From positions 1 through 41,222 of the forward strand of contig NZ_SMJW01000042.1 in NCBI RefSeq assembly GCF_004348335.1: 41,222 bases of DNA. The letters are read 5' to 3'. This stretch comes from Actinomadura bangladeshensis (GTDB lineage: Bacteria > Actinomycetota > Actinomycetes > Streptosporangiales > Streptosporangiaceae). Shown here piece by piece: positions 25,726 to 33,054 of this stretch. The translations under genes and the position numbers were made by a program. The notes below the pieces were generated by a model. It ran no database searches. It was not told the origin of the DNA and saw only the letters and a list, made by a program, of their open reading frames with translations. The number at the start of each line of letters is the position of its first letter. Within the stretch, counting starts at the first letter, position 1.

Positions 25726-26169
25726 ATGACCAGCATGAATGACGCCGGGGCGGTCGCGGGCCCGGCGCCGGCCGGGACCGGCCGCTTCCGCCGACTCGCC
25801 GGTACCGGCATCGCCGCCGTGCTCGCGGCGATGGCGGTCACCACCCTCGCCGCTGCGGTGGCCCAGGCCGCCGGCGCCGACTTCGAGATCCCCGATGGCG
25901 GGGAGTCGATCCCGCTGCCCGGGTTCGCCGTGGTGACCGGCTTCTTCTCGGTCGTGGGCCTCGCCATCGCCGCCGCTCTTCTCCGCTGGAGCGCTCGTCC
26001 CGCCACGCGCTTCGTGTGGACGGCGGTCTCGCTGACCGCGATCTCGTTGGTCCCGCCTCTCCTCTCCGGGGCGAGCACCGCCACCACCACAGCTCTTGTC
26101 GCGCTGCACCTCGTCCCCGCGGCGGTAATGATCCCCGCCCTGACGCGGTCTCTCCGCACCCTGAGCTAG
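25726..26169 (+). CDS. DUF6069 family membrane protein
   Basis: A 147-residue protein with four predicted membrane segments (about 26-48, 68-85, 93-112, 118-138). The ATG at 25726 has GAAGGGCG upstream. It follows the ECF sigma gene in the same direction by 45 bp, so it is probably cotranscribed. This family is small, of unknown function and often seen beside SnoaL-type sigma factors; a role in signal sensing or detoxification linked to the sigma factor is only a suggestion. A large inverted repeat follows the stop. Confidence 0.75.
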   Translation: MTSMNDAGAVAGPAPAGTGRFRRLAGTGIAAVLAAMAVTTLAAAVAQAAGADFEIPDGGESIPLPGFAVVTGFFSVVGLAIAAALLRWSARPATRFVWTAVSLTAISLVPPLLSGASTATTTALVALHLVPAAVMIPALTRSLRTLS

Positions 26170-26509
26170 TGCGGTGTCCACCAAGGTGCACCGGGTGCGT
26201 TGACCTGCGGCGTGTTGTTGTTATGAGCGCGTCGGAAGCAACAACACGCCGCAGATCAACGACGGGTGCGTTCGGCTTGGGAGATGGTGCCGAGCCCGCG
26301 GGGCTCGGTCCGCGGCTGGCCGGGAAGGTCGTGCCGCTGTCCGAGCAAGCCCCGGATGTGCTACGGGTGTGCTGAGCGCGCTGGTGGTGAGACGGCCGTC
26401 GGCGGTTCTCCGGTGGGGCTGCCCGACGAGTTCGCCGTTGTCATGGCGCGGGTCGCCGCTCTGCGGCGGGCCAAGGAGGATGCCGTGATGCCCAGTCTGA
26501 GCGTGTCGG
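26170..26509. other. Intergenic stretch with a large hairpin and no recognised gene
   Basis: This 340-bp gap contains the inverted repeat at 26198-26261. Short open frames such as one across 26266-26500 (with GLPDEFAVVMARVAALRRAKEDAV) have no recognised family and no ribosome site; it could be a decayed gene. The strands flanking it point toward each other, so a terminator is expected here. Confidence 0.55.
26198..26261. terminator. Long inverted repeat, probable two-way terminator
   Basis: CTGCGGCGTGTTGTTG (26205-26220) pairs perfectly with its complement at 26239-26254; six more outer pairs follow after one mismatch, giving a 23-bp arm with an 18-base loop. It lies 28 bp after the DUF6069 stop, between convergent genes. 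It could equally be a palindromic mobile repeat. Confidence 0.6.
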
Positions 26510-26920
26510 CTACGAGGTGGGGCGGACGTGGGCGGGCAGGTACTCGGGGTGGGTCAGGTGGTGGGTCACGTCGCCTGCCAGGTCCATGGTTATGCGGCGT
26601 TCGGTGAAGCGCCAGTGGCCCTCGTGCACCTCGAAGGTGTCGTGGTAGGTGCCGCAGGCTATGGGTTGCAAGGGGAGGCCCGGGGCGGCCTGCAGGACGG
26701 TGTAGTACGCCTTTGAGGTCGCGGTGCCGGCGGTCTCGTCGACCTCGATGGCGACGTTCGAGGTCACGTGCTTGGTGCGCAGGGTGCCGTCCTCGTGGAC
26801 GATCACCGTCTTCTCGAACATGCGGGCGATCGCGTCGCCGCCGTGGAGGGTGCCGCCGCTGCCGGTGAAGGCGGCGCCGGCGAACAGGTCGCGGATGCCC
26901 GCGAAGTCGGCGTTGTCCAC
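26510..26920 (-). CDS. SnoaL/NTF2-like protein with a damaged 5' end
   Basis: From the GTG at 26920 this encodes 136 residues of a SnoaL-like domain (FAGIRDLFAGAAF, IARMFEKTVIVHEDGT, TSKAYYTVLQAAPGLPLQPIACG, GHWRFTERRITMDL). Homology clearly continues upstream in the same frame (HQAIANLIYRYAECVDNAD), but no ATG, GTG or TTG exists there before an in-frame TGA near 27043. An ATG with MGHTVR lies in the neighbouring frame, so a one-base indel near 26970 may have cut the start off. Family members are polyketide cyclases, ketosteroid-isomerase-like enzymes or binding proteins; no function can be assigned. It may be a recent pseudogene. Confidence 0.65.
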   Translation of the reverse strand: MDNADFAGIRDLFAGAAFTGSGGTLHGGDAIARMFEKTVIVHEDGTLRTKHVTSNVAIEVDETAGTATSKAYYTVLQAAPGLPLQPIACGTYHDTFEVHEGHWRFTERRITMDLAGDVTHHLTHPEYLPAHVRPTS

Positions 26921-27252
26921 GCACTCGGCGTAGCGGTAGATCAGGTTGGCGATGGCCTGGTGAGCGCACGGTATGCCCCATCTTCGGCGGGTCGCGCCGG
27001 CTGCTCGGAACGTGCTCCCGGTGAGCGGGACGGGATATCACATGTCCGGGTCAATTTGTGTCCAAGTGGCATTGCACGGTTGGGCAGACTTGATTTAAGT
27101 ATTGACCGGTGGCCAGGTTGGGACTTGAGCTGCCCTTGTTTGTGGGAGTTTGCGGCACCTAATGTCTGGATGCGGCGGGACGTCCACCACAATGCGATGT
27201 CCCGGCCGGCCCGGTGCCGCAGATCGCGGCGGGCGAATCCAGGGAGGAAGAC
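26921..27252. other. AT-richer intergenic region upstream of the SSI gene
   Basis: A 332-bp gap. Its first 50 or so bases are the lost 5' end of the SnoaL gene. Bases about 27040-27170 are markedly AT-richer than the rest of the window (for example TTGATTTAAGTATTGACC at 27090-27107) and probably hold the promoter of the inhibitor genes. No gene is seen. Confidence 0.5.
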
Positions 27253-27645
27253 ATGCACATGTCGCGTGCCCGTTTCCGGTGGGCGGCCGTGCTGGCGGGA
27301 ATGGCGGCCGGCGCATCGGCCGCGCCCGCGCAGGCGGCCGGACCGGCCGGCTCCTACGTGCTCACGGTGGTGCACGAGCTGGGGCCGAAGATCGAGCGCA
27401 GCCTGCACTGCGACCCGGACGGCGGGACGCTCATCCAGGCGTCCAGGGCCTGTGACCAGCTGAGACTCGTCGACGGCAGGGTCGAGCGCATCCCCGCGCG
27501 GACGGGGGTGTGCACGCTGGAGTACGCGCCGGTCCGGGTGATCGCGCGCGGCAGCTGGCACGACAGGCCCCGGCGTTTCGAGCGGACGTACCCGAACCGC
27601 TGCGTCGCCGTGCGCGAGACCGGCGGAATCCTTTTCGGCGGATAA
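27253..27645 (+). CDS. Secreted subtilisin inhibitor-like (SSI family) protease inhibitor
   Basis: A 130-residue secreted protein. GGGAGGAAG precedes the ATG at 27253 (a second ATG at 27259 is possible). The signal peptide ends near AQA-A (about residue 28). The mature part follows the Streptomyces subtilisin inhibitor pattern: SYVLTVV, four cysteines at 53, 67, 87 and 117 for two disulfides, the reactive loop after Cys87 (CTLEYAP aligned to CPMVYDP of SSI) and a C-terminal NRC...GGILFGG. By this alignment the P1 residue is Leu89, suggesting inhibition of subtilisin- or chymotrypsin-like proteases. Such inhibitors control extracellular proteases of the producer. A second, unrelated inhibitor gene follows 76 bp later. 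Confidence 0.9.
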   Translation: MHMSRARFRWAAVLAGMAAGASAAPAQAAGPAGSYVLTVVHELGPKIERSLHCDPDGGTLIQASRACDQLRLVDGRVERIPARTGVCTLEYAPVRVIARGSWHDRPRRFERTYPNRCVAVRETGGILFGG

Positions 27646-27658
27646 CCCCCCACAGACC

Positions 27659-27703
27659 GCGGGCCGCCGGAATGGGGAAGCGGGGTGCTGTCCGGCGGCC
27701 CGC
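27659..27703 (+). terminator. Hairpin between the two inhibitor genes
   Basis: GCGGGCCGCCGGA and TCCGGCGGCCCGC form a perfect 13-bp stem with a 19-base loop. It ends 7 bases before the AGGAGG site of the next gene. It may limit read-through, so the SSI mRNA would exceed the downstream one, or protect the upstream message. Confidence 0.65.
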
Positions 27704-27721
27704 ATCAAAAAGGAGGCGTCA

Positions 27722-28045
27722 ATGCTCGCTTTCACCGGGCCCGACGTGCTGGTCACCTACGAGCGCACCGGGGGATTCGCCGGAATCCAGGAACGGGTGG
27801 CCGTCGAGAATTCGGGAACGGCCCTCGTCAATGGGAAAAGGGTCGCGCTGGCGGACGACGAGATGCGCGGCCTGCGGGACGCGCTCGGCGGCATCGTCAC
27901 CACCGGCTCGTCCGAGGCGGGGTGCCGGGTGGCCGACCACTTCACCTACACCCTCGCCTATGACGGGCACCGGGCCACGCGGTGCTGGCTGCCGTCCGAC
28001 TGGCGCGCGGCCGTCGAGCGGCTGGAGGCGCTGACCCGCAGGTGA
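27722..28045 (+). CDS. Emfourin-like metalloprotease inhibitor
   Basis: A 107-residue protein. AGGAGG lies five bases before the ATG at 27722. The N-terminal strand with the motif ERTGGFAGIQ (about 14-23), the central ALADDEMRGLRDAL helix, the strand DHFTYTLAYDG and the ending WLPSDWRAAVERLEAL match the emfourin family, whose founding member inhibits protealysin-type (M4) metalloproteases. Two cysteines (68 and 88) could pair. No signal peptide is obvious. It lies directly after an SSI-type serine-protease inhibitor on the same strand, so the two may act against different proteases. No protease gene is visible in the window. The family call rests on motif recall rather than a search. Confidence 0.75.
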   Translation: MLAFTGPDVLVTYERTGGFAGIQERVAVENSGTALVNGKRVALADDEMRGLRDALGGIVTTGSSEAGCRVADHFTYTLAYDGHRATRCWLPSDWRAAVERLEALTRR

Positions 28046-28058
28046 GACGTCGCCGCCC

Positions 28059-28541
28059 TCAGGCGCAGGCGCGGGTGTGCAGGTCGCGCACGGCCGCCTC
28101 GAGGGCGGCGACCGGCCCGTCCACGCGGACGCCCGGCACGATGTCCTGGATCGGGATCGCGTTGACCGGGCCCGGCGGGACGCCCAGCTCGGTGCGCAGG
28201 TCGACCAGCTGCCGGGCCGACATGACGTACACGATGCGGCCGAGGCCGACCCAGCCGTGCGCGGCCGAGCACATCGGGCAGTGCTCCCCGGAGGTGTAGA
28301 CGGTCGCCGCCGCCCGCTCCTGCGGCGTCATGTTGGCCGCCGCCCAGCGGGCGATCTCGAACTCCGGATGCCGGGTCTGGTCGCCGCCGGCCACCCGGTT
28401 GCGGTCCTCGAACAGGACCTTCCCGGACGCGGCGACCAGCACCGACCCGAACGGTTCGTCGGCCGCCTCCAGCCCCTCGGCGGCCAGCTCGACGCAGCGG
28501 TTCAGATGGAGGAGTTCCTCGGCGGACGGTTCGTAACCCAT
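28059..28541 (-). CDS. Cytidine/deoxycytidylate deaminase-fold protein (nucleoside deaminase)
   Basis: A 160-residue protein with the CMP/dCMP deaminase zinc site: His58-Pro-Glu60 (HPE in place of the usual HAE) and Cys88-Pro-Met-Cys91 in GEHCPMC. EPFGSVLVAASGKVLFE near residue 30 and the ending with PIQDIVPGV fit guanine-deaminase/TadA-like nucleoside deaminases. The ATG at 28541 is 14 bases after the cebR stop, with little ribosome-site signal, so it is probably coupled to cebR. There is no clear link to cellobiose use; the likely substrate is a purine or pyrimidine base. It ends tail to tail with the emfourin gene. Confidence 0.86.
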   Translation of the reverse strand: MGYEPSAEELLHLNRCVELAAEGLEAADEPFGSVLVAASGKVLFEDRNRVAGGDQTRHPEFEIARWAAANMTPQERAAATVYTSGEHCPMCSAAHGWVGLGRIVYVMSARQLVDLRTELGVPPGPVNAIPIQDIVPGVRVDGPVAALEAAVRDLHTRACA

Positions 28542-28555
28542 CGGCCGATCGTAGA

Positions 28556-29566
28556 TCACGCCGATTCGCGCAGCACCAGGTGAGGCTGCAGGATGATCAC
28601 CGGGTCGGCGACCGTCTCGCCGCGGATCCGCGACACCAGCAGCCGCGCCATCTCCACGCCCATCTCCTCCAGCGACTGGTGGACGGTGCTGAGCGGCGGG
28701 TCGGCGAGCGGCGCGGCGGAGGAGTCGTCGAACCCGATCACCGCGACGTCGTCGGGGATGCGCCGCCCGCGCCGGTGCAGGATGCGCAGCGCCCCGAACG
28801 CCATCGGGTCGCTGGCCGCGAACACCGCGTCCAGCCGCGGCTGCGCGGCCAGCAGCTTCTCCGCGGCGGCGATGCCGCTGGCCTCGCCGAAGTCGCCGTA
28901 CTCGACGTACTCGGGCAGCCCCGCGTCGGCGAGCGCCTCCCGGTAGCCGGCCAGCCGGTCGATGCCCACCCCCATGTCCTGGGGCCCGGCGATCGCCGCG
29001 ATGTGCCGCCGGCCCCCGGAGATCAGGTGGCAGACGGCCTCGCGGGCGCCGCTGCGGTTGTCGACGTCGACGTAGCTGACCGGGGTCAGGCCGGGCGGGC
29101 AGCCGCCGAGGACGGTCGGCACGCCGTTGGCCTCCAGCTTCGCGGGCAGCGGGTCCTCGGCGTGCAGCGAGGTGAGGAGCACCCCGTCCACGTGCTGGGT
29201 GGTGAGGTACTCCTCCAGCCGGCCGTACTCGTCGGGGGAGCGGGCGAGCGCGAGCAGCAGTTGCAGCCCGGTGTCGCCCAGCCCGTTGCTGATCCCGCGG
29301 ATGATCCCCGCGAAGTACGGCTCGCCGAACAGCCGCTGGTCCGATTCGGCGACGACGAGCGCGACGGTGTCGGTACGACGGGTGACGAGCGTGCGCGCCG
29401 CCCGGTTCGGCACGTAGCCGAGCTCCTCGATCGCCCGCAGCACCGCTTCGCGGGCCTGCGGGCTGACCCGCGGCGAGCCGTTGACCACGCGCGACACCGT
29501 GCCGCGGCCCACTCCGGCCCGCGCGGCGACTTCTTCCAATGTCGGGCGCGTGCTCCTGCCCGTCAT
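28556..29566 (-). CDS. cebR: LacI-family cellobiose repressor CebR
   Basis: A 336-residue LacI-type regulator. The helix-turn-helix (LEEVAARAGVGRGTVSRVVNG, about 10-30) and hinge (ELGYVPNRAARTLVTRRTDT) match Streptomyces CebR, and the sugar domain has YFAGIIRGISNGL and VIGFDDSSAAPLADPPLSTVHQ. It closes the cebE-cebF-cebG-bglC run, 40 bp after bglC. In streptomycetes, CebR binds TGGGAGCGCTCCCA and is released by cellobiose; that exact box precedes cebE at 34401, and a near copy precedes the GH31 operon at 9230. Being in the operon it represses, it would set up negative feedback. Confidence 0.92.
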   Translation of the reverse strand: MTGRSTRPTLEEVAARAGVGRGTVSRVVNGSPRVSPQAREAVLRAIEELGYVPNRAARTLVTRRTDTVALVVAESDQRLFGEPYFAGIIRGISNGLGDTGLQLLLALARSPDEYGRLEEYLTTQHVDGVLLTSLHAEDPLPAKLEANGVPTVLGGCPPGLTPVSYVDVDNRSGAREAVCHLISGGRRHIAAIAGPQDMGVGIDRLAGYREALADAGLPEYVEYGDFGEASGIAAAEKLLAAQPRLDAVFAASDPMAFGALRILHRRGRRIPDDVAVIGFDDSSAAPLADPPLSTVHQSLEEMGVEMARLLVSRIRGETVADPVIILQPHLVLRESA

Positions 29567-29606
29567 CCGGCCCCCTCTTCTCCGTACCGTCCACCGTCCC
29601 CCGGGG

Positions 29607-31031
29607 TCAGGCCCGTTCGGGCAGCCCGCCCTGCCGGATCACCCCGGCGTACCAGCGCGCGCTGTCCTTCGGCACCCGGCGCTGCGTGGCGTAGTCGACG
29701 TGCACCAGCCCGAAACGCTTCGAATAGCCCCAAGCCCATTCGAAATTATCCAGCAGCGACCAGGTGAAGTAGCCGTGCAGCGGCACTCCGTCGGAAATCG
29801 CGTCGTGGCAGGCGCGCAGGTGCGCGTCCAGATAGGCGATGCGGCCCGTGTCTTGGACCGTGCCATTCCCGTCAAGTGTCTCGTCGTAGCCCGCGCCGTT
29901 CTCGGTGATGTACAGCGGGACGGACGGGTACTCGCGGTGCAGCCTGGTCAGGACCTCGTACAGGCCGCGCTCGTCGATCTCCCAGCCCATCCCGGTGACG
30001 GGACGGCCGGCCGGGACGAACCGGACATGGTCGCTGCCCACCCACGGCGAGTGCGTCGAGAACGGCGACGAGGCGGTCTGCGCCGCCTCGCCGGGCGTGC
30101 CGGCGACCGTGTGCCGCGAGTAGTAGTTGATGCCGAGCTGGTCGATCCGCTGGTTGATGGCGGCCAGGTCGGCGTCCGGCGGGGTGAACCCGTAGCGGGA
30201 CGTGTCGGCGAGGACGTCGTCGGGGTAGCGGCCGAGCAGCAGCGGGTCGAGGAACAGCCGGTTCTGCAGCCCGTCGATGCGGCGCGCCGCGTCCACGTCG
30301 GCGGGGTCGTCCGACGCCGGGGACACCGCGTACAGGTTGACGGCGGCGCCGAACCGGTTGCCCGGGTGGCGCGCCCGCATCGCCTCGACCGCGAGGCCGT
30401 GGCCGAGCAGCAGGTGGTGCGCGGCGAGCAGCGACGCGGCGGCGTCACGCCGTCCGGGCGCGTGCTCGCCCGACGCGTAGCCGAGGAACGCCGCGCACCA
30501 CGGCTCGTTCACCGTCGTCCAGTGGTGGACGCGGTCGCCGAGCGCGGCGTGCACGTGCGCCGCGTACTCGGCGAACCGGTGCGCGGTCTCGCGCTCCGGC
30601 CAGCCGCCCTTGTCCTCCAGCGGCTGCGGGAGGTCCCAGTGGTAGAGGGTCGGCCACGGCTCGATGCCGGCCTCCAGCAGCGTGTCGACCAGCCGCCGGT
30701 AGAAGTCGAGCCCCTCGGCGTTGAAGGTGCCGGCACCGTTCGGCTGCACCCGGGGCCAGGAGATCGAGAACCGGTACGCGGTCAGGCCGAGGCTCGACAT
30801 GAGCGCCACGTCCTCGCGGAACCGGTGGTAGTGGTCGACGGCGACGTCGCCGTTCTCACCGTTGAGGACCTTGCCCGGGGTGGCGCAGAAGGTGTCCCAG
30901 ATGGACGGCCCGCGCCCGCCCTCTCCGGCGGCTCCCTCGATCTGGTAGGCGGCGGTGGCGGCCCCCCAGCGGAACCCGGTCGGGAAAGGTGCGGCGGGAG
31001 CCGCGCTGGTGTCGTCCTGTAGGGAGGTCAC
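29607..31031 (-). CDS. bglC: GH1 beta-glucosidase BglC
   Basis: A 474-residue cytoplasmic enzyme. The GTG at 31031 overlaps the cebG stop (GTGA). The acid/base is Glu176 in TVNEPW and the nucleophile Glu377 in ITENGAGY; YHWDLPQPLED and [24 protein letters not shown] are also present. It hydrolyses imported cellobiose to glucose, ending induction of CebR. The first 15 residues are a variable extension ahead of [19 protein letters not shown] paralogue lies at 14773-16140. Confidence 0.94.
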   Translation of the reverse strand: MTSLQDDTSAAPAAPFPTGFRWGAATAAYQIEGAAGEGGRGPSIWDTFCATPGKVLNGENGDVAVDHYHRFREDVALMSSLGLTAYRFSISWPRVQPNGAGTFNAEGLDFYRRLVDTLLEAGIEPWPTLYHWDLPQPLEDKGGWPERETAHRFAEYAAHVHAALGDRVHHWTTVNEPWCAAFLGYASGEHAPGRRDAAASLLAAHHLLLGHGLAVEAMRARHPGNRFGAAVNLYAVSPASDDPADVDAARRIDGLQNRLFLDPLLLGRYPDDVLADTSRYGFTPPDADLAAINQRIDQLGINYYSRHTVAGTPGEAAQTASSPFSTHSPWVGSDHVRFVPAGRPVTGMGWEIDERGLYEVLTRLHREYPSVPLYITENGAGYDETLDGNGTVQDTGRIAYLDAHLRACHDAISDGVPLHGYFTWSLLDNFEWAWGYSKRFGLVHVDYATQRRVPKDSARWYAGVIRQGGLPERA

Positions 31032-31942
31032 GCCTTCACAGCACCTTCCATGATTCCGCCGATGATCTGGCGGCCGAAAATGATGAACACGATGAGGAGC
31101 GGCAGGATGGCCACGCTGGTCCCGGCGAACATGAGCGTGTAGTCCTTGAAGTACGCGTTCGCCAGGTTGTTGATGGACAGCTGCACCGTGGGGTTGTCGG
31201 GCTGCAGGACCGCGAGCGGCCACATGAACTCGTTCCAGGTCTGCATGAACGTGAAGAGGCCGAGGACGCCCGCCGCCGGGCGCAGCGCCGGCAGCACGAC
31301 GCGCCAGTAGATGCCGAAGGTGGTGCACCCGTCGACGCGGGCCGCCTCGATCAGCTCGTCCGGGACGGCCTGGTCGGCGTACTGCCGCATCATGAACACG
31401 CCGAAGCCGGTGACGAGGAACGGGACGATGACCGCCTGCAGCTGACCCTGCCAGCCGAGCTTCACCATGATCATGTACAGCGGGATGATGCCCATCTGCA
31501 CCGGGATCATCATCGTCGCGATGATCGTGAGCATCAGCGCGTTCTTGCCGCGGAAGCGCAGCTTGGCGAACGCGAAGCCGGCCAGCGAGGCGAAGAACAC
31601 CGTGGAGATCGTCACCGCGGCGGATGCGATCGCCGAGTTCAGCAGGCCCTTGGCGAAGTAGGCCTCGGGGTTGTCGAACAGCCGGCCGACGTTGTCGGCC
31701 CCGTGCCCGCCGGGCAGCAGCGGCGGCGGGACGTCGGAGACCACGCTGTTGGTGCGGGTCGCGACGATGATCATCCAGTAGATCGGGAAGACCGACAGCG
31801 CCAGCGCGACGATCAGCGTGAGGTAGGTCAGCGGGCTCGCGTTCCACATGCCGCGGAACCGGCCGGGCCGCGCGGCGGCGTGCCGTGCTCTGTTGTTCGG
31901 GGCGTCGGGCCGCCCGCCGGGGCCTGCGAGGAGCGTGGTCAC
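31028..31942 (-). CDS. cebG: Cellobiose ABC transporter permease CebG
   Basis: A 304-residue MalG-type permease. The GTG at 31942 overlaps the cebF stop (GTGA) and the stop overlaps the bglC start. About 30 basic N-terminal residues precede six helices, with EAA loop EAARVDGCTTFGIYWRVVLP and the family ending FGRQIIGGIMEGAVKA. It pairs with CebF. The ATPase is not encoded nearby, as in Streptomyces, where MsiK serves this importer. Confidence 0.93.
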   Translation of the reverse strand: MTTLLAGPGGRPDAPNNRARHAAARPGRFRGMWNASPLTYLTLIVALALSVFPIYWMIIVATRTNSVVSDVPPPLLPGGHGADNVGRLFDNPEAYFAKGLLNSAIASAAVTISTVFFASLAGFAFAKLRFRGKNALMLTIIATMMIPVQMGIIPLYMIMVKLGWQGQLQAVIVPFLVTGFGVFMMRQYADQAVPDELIEAARVDGCTTFGIYWRVVLPALRPAAGVLGLFTFMQTWNEFMWPLAVLQPDNPTVQLSINNLANAYFKDYTLMFAGTSVAILPLLIVFIIFGRQIIGGIMEGAVKA

Positions 31943-32934
31943 TTGGAGCCTCCCCCTCCCGTGCGCCGCACGGCCAGGAAGTTGAGCAGGGAGAACACGA
32001 TGATCATCACGAACAGCGCCCAGGCGACGGTGGCGCCGTAGCCGTACCGGTCATGGCCGAACGCGTTGTCGTACATGTACATCGTGATCGTCTGGAACTG
32101 GTGCATCGGGCCGCCGTCCATCTTGTTCGGCGTGCCGACGCTGAACAGGACGGGCTCGGTGAACAGCTGCAGCCCGCCGATCGTCGAGATGATCACCGTG
32201 AAGATGATCGTGGGCCGCAGCATCGGCACCGTGATCTGCCAGAACTGCCGGATCCGGGAGGCGCCGTCGATCGCGGCGGCCTCGTACAGGTCCTTCGGGA
32301 TGGCCTGCATGGAGGCGAGGTAGATCAGCGCGTTGTAGCCGGTCCAGCGCCAGTCCACCATCATCGCGATGGCGATCCAGGACCAGCCGCGGCTGCTCGC
32401 CCAGTGGATCGGGTCGATGCCGAACAGCCCGATCACCCAGTTGACCATGCCCCAGTTGGTGTCGAACATCTGGGTGAACACGATCGCGACGGCGGCGGTC
32501 GAGGTGACCAGCGGGGCGACCATCCCGATGCGGAACAGGGTCGACATCCGCATCCGCCGGTTCAGCGCGTTCGCGACGAGCAGGGCGATCAGCAGCTGCG
32601 GGATGGTCGAGACGGCGAAGATGCCGAGGGTGTTGACCGTCGCGTGCCAGAAGTCGGCGTCGGTCAGCAGGTAGTCGTAGTTGTCGAGCCCGATGAACTT
32701 GCGTGTTCCGGACGACAGCTCCCACTGGTGCAGGGAGACCCAGAGGGTGTAGACGAGCGGGAACGCGCCGAAGATCAGGAAGACGATGTAGAACGGCGAG
32801 ATGAAGGCGTAGGGTGCGCCCTTCAGGTCGAGCCGGGCCAGACGGGCCCGCCAGGTGCGGCCGGGGCCCGGCCGGTCCTTCGCCGGCGAGGGCGGCGGCG
32901 GGCCGTTCCGGCTGGGGCGCAGATCGGTGGTCAT
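31939..32934 (-). CDS. cebF: Cellobiose ABC transporter permease CebF
   Basis: A 331-residue MalF-type permease, with an N-terminal Pro/Arg-rich cytoplasmic tail (about 1-40) and six helices. The EAA loop reads EAAAIDGASRIRQFWQITVP. The ATG at 32934 is separated from the cebE stop by 120 bp that hold a strong hairpin, unlike the tightly overlapped genes that follow. This would let the binding protein be made in excess over the membrane subunits. Confidence 0.93.
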   Translation of the reverse strand: MTTDLRPSRNGPPPPSPAKDRPGPGRTWRARLARLDLKGAPYAFISPFYIVFLIFGAFPLVYTLWVSLHQWELSSGTRKFIGLDNYDYLLTDADFWHATVNTLGIFAVSTIPQLLIALLVANALNRRMRMSTLFRIGMVAPLVTSTAAVAIVFTQMFDTNWGMVNWVIGLFGIDPIHWASSRGWSWIAIAMMVDWRWTGYNALIYLASMQAIPKDLYEAAAIDGASRIRQFWQITVPMLRPTIIFTVIISTIGGLQLFTEPVLFSVGTPNKMDGGPMHQFQTITMYMYDNAFGHDRYGYGATVAWALFVMIIVFSLLNFLAVRRTGGGGSK

Positions 32935-32988
32935 CGTCGTGCGCCTCCTTTCCGAGGACGGGGCGAAGCGGGGAGAGGCCGGATGGGA

Positions 32989-33035
32989 ACGGCGGCGGCG
33001 CCGGCGGGGAGGTAACGGCGCGGCGCCGCCGCCGT
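32989..33035 (-). terminator. Intercistronic hairpin between cebE and cebF
   Basis: ACGGCGGCGGCGCC and GGCGCCGCCGCCGT form a perfect 14-bp stem with a 19-base loop, starting 19 bases after the cebE stop. It probably protects the cebE mRNA 3' end and lowers transcription into cebFG-bglC-cebR. Confidence 0.7.
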
Positions 33036-33054
33036 GGTCACGGGACGCCGGGGG

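Noticed and set aside
26198..26261. Insertion-sequence end
   Set aside because: No transposase, target duplication or second end is visible; a hairpin terminator or palindromic repeat is simpler.
26266..26607. Open frame with FAVVMARVAALRRAKEDAV
   Set aside because: It has no ribosome site and no recognised family, and it runs into the convergent SnoaL gene. It could be a remnant but cannot be supported as a gene.
29711..29724. A 12/14 match to the local LacI box inside bglC
   Set aside because: It encodes the conserved GH1 segment SKRFGLVHV, and the other GH1 gene has similar bases at the same motif (near 16030). It is explained by coding constraint.
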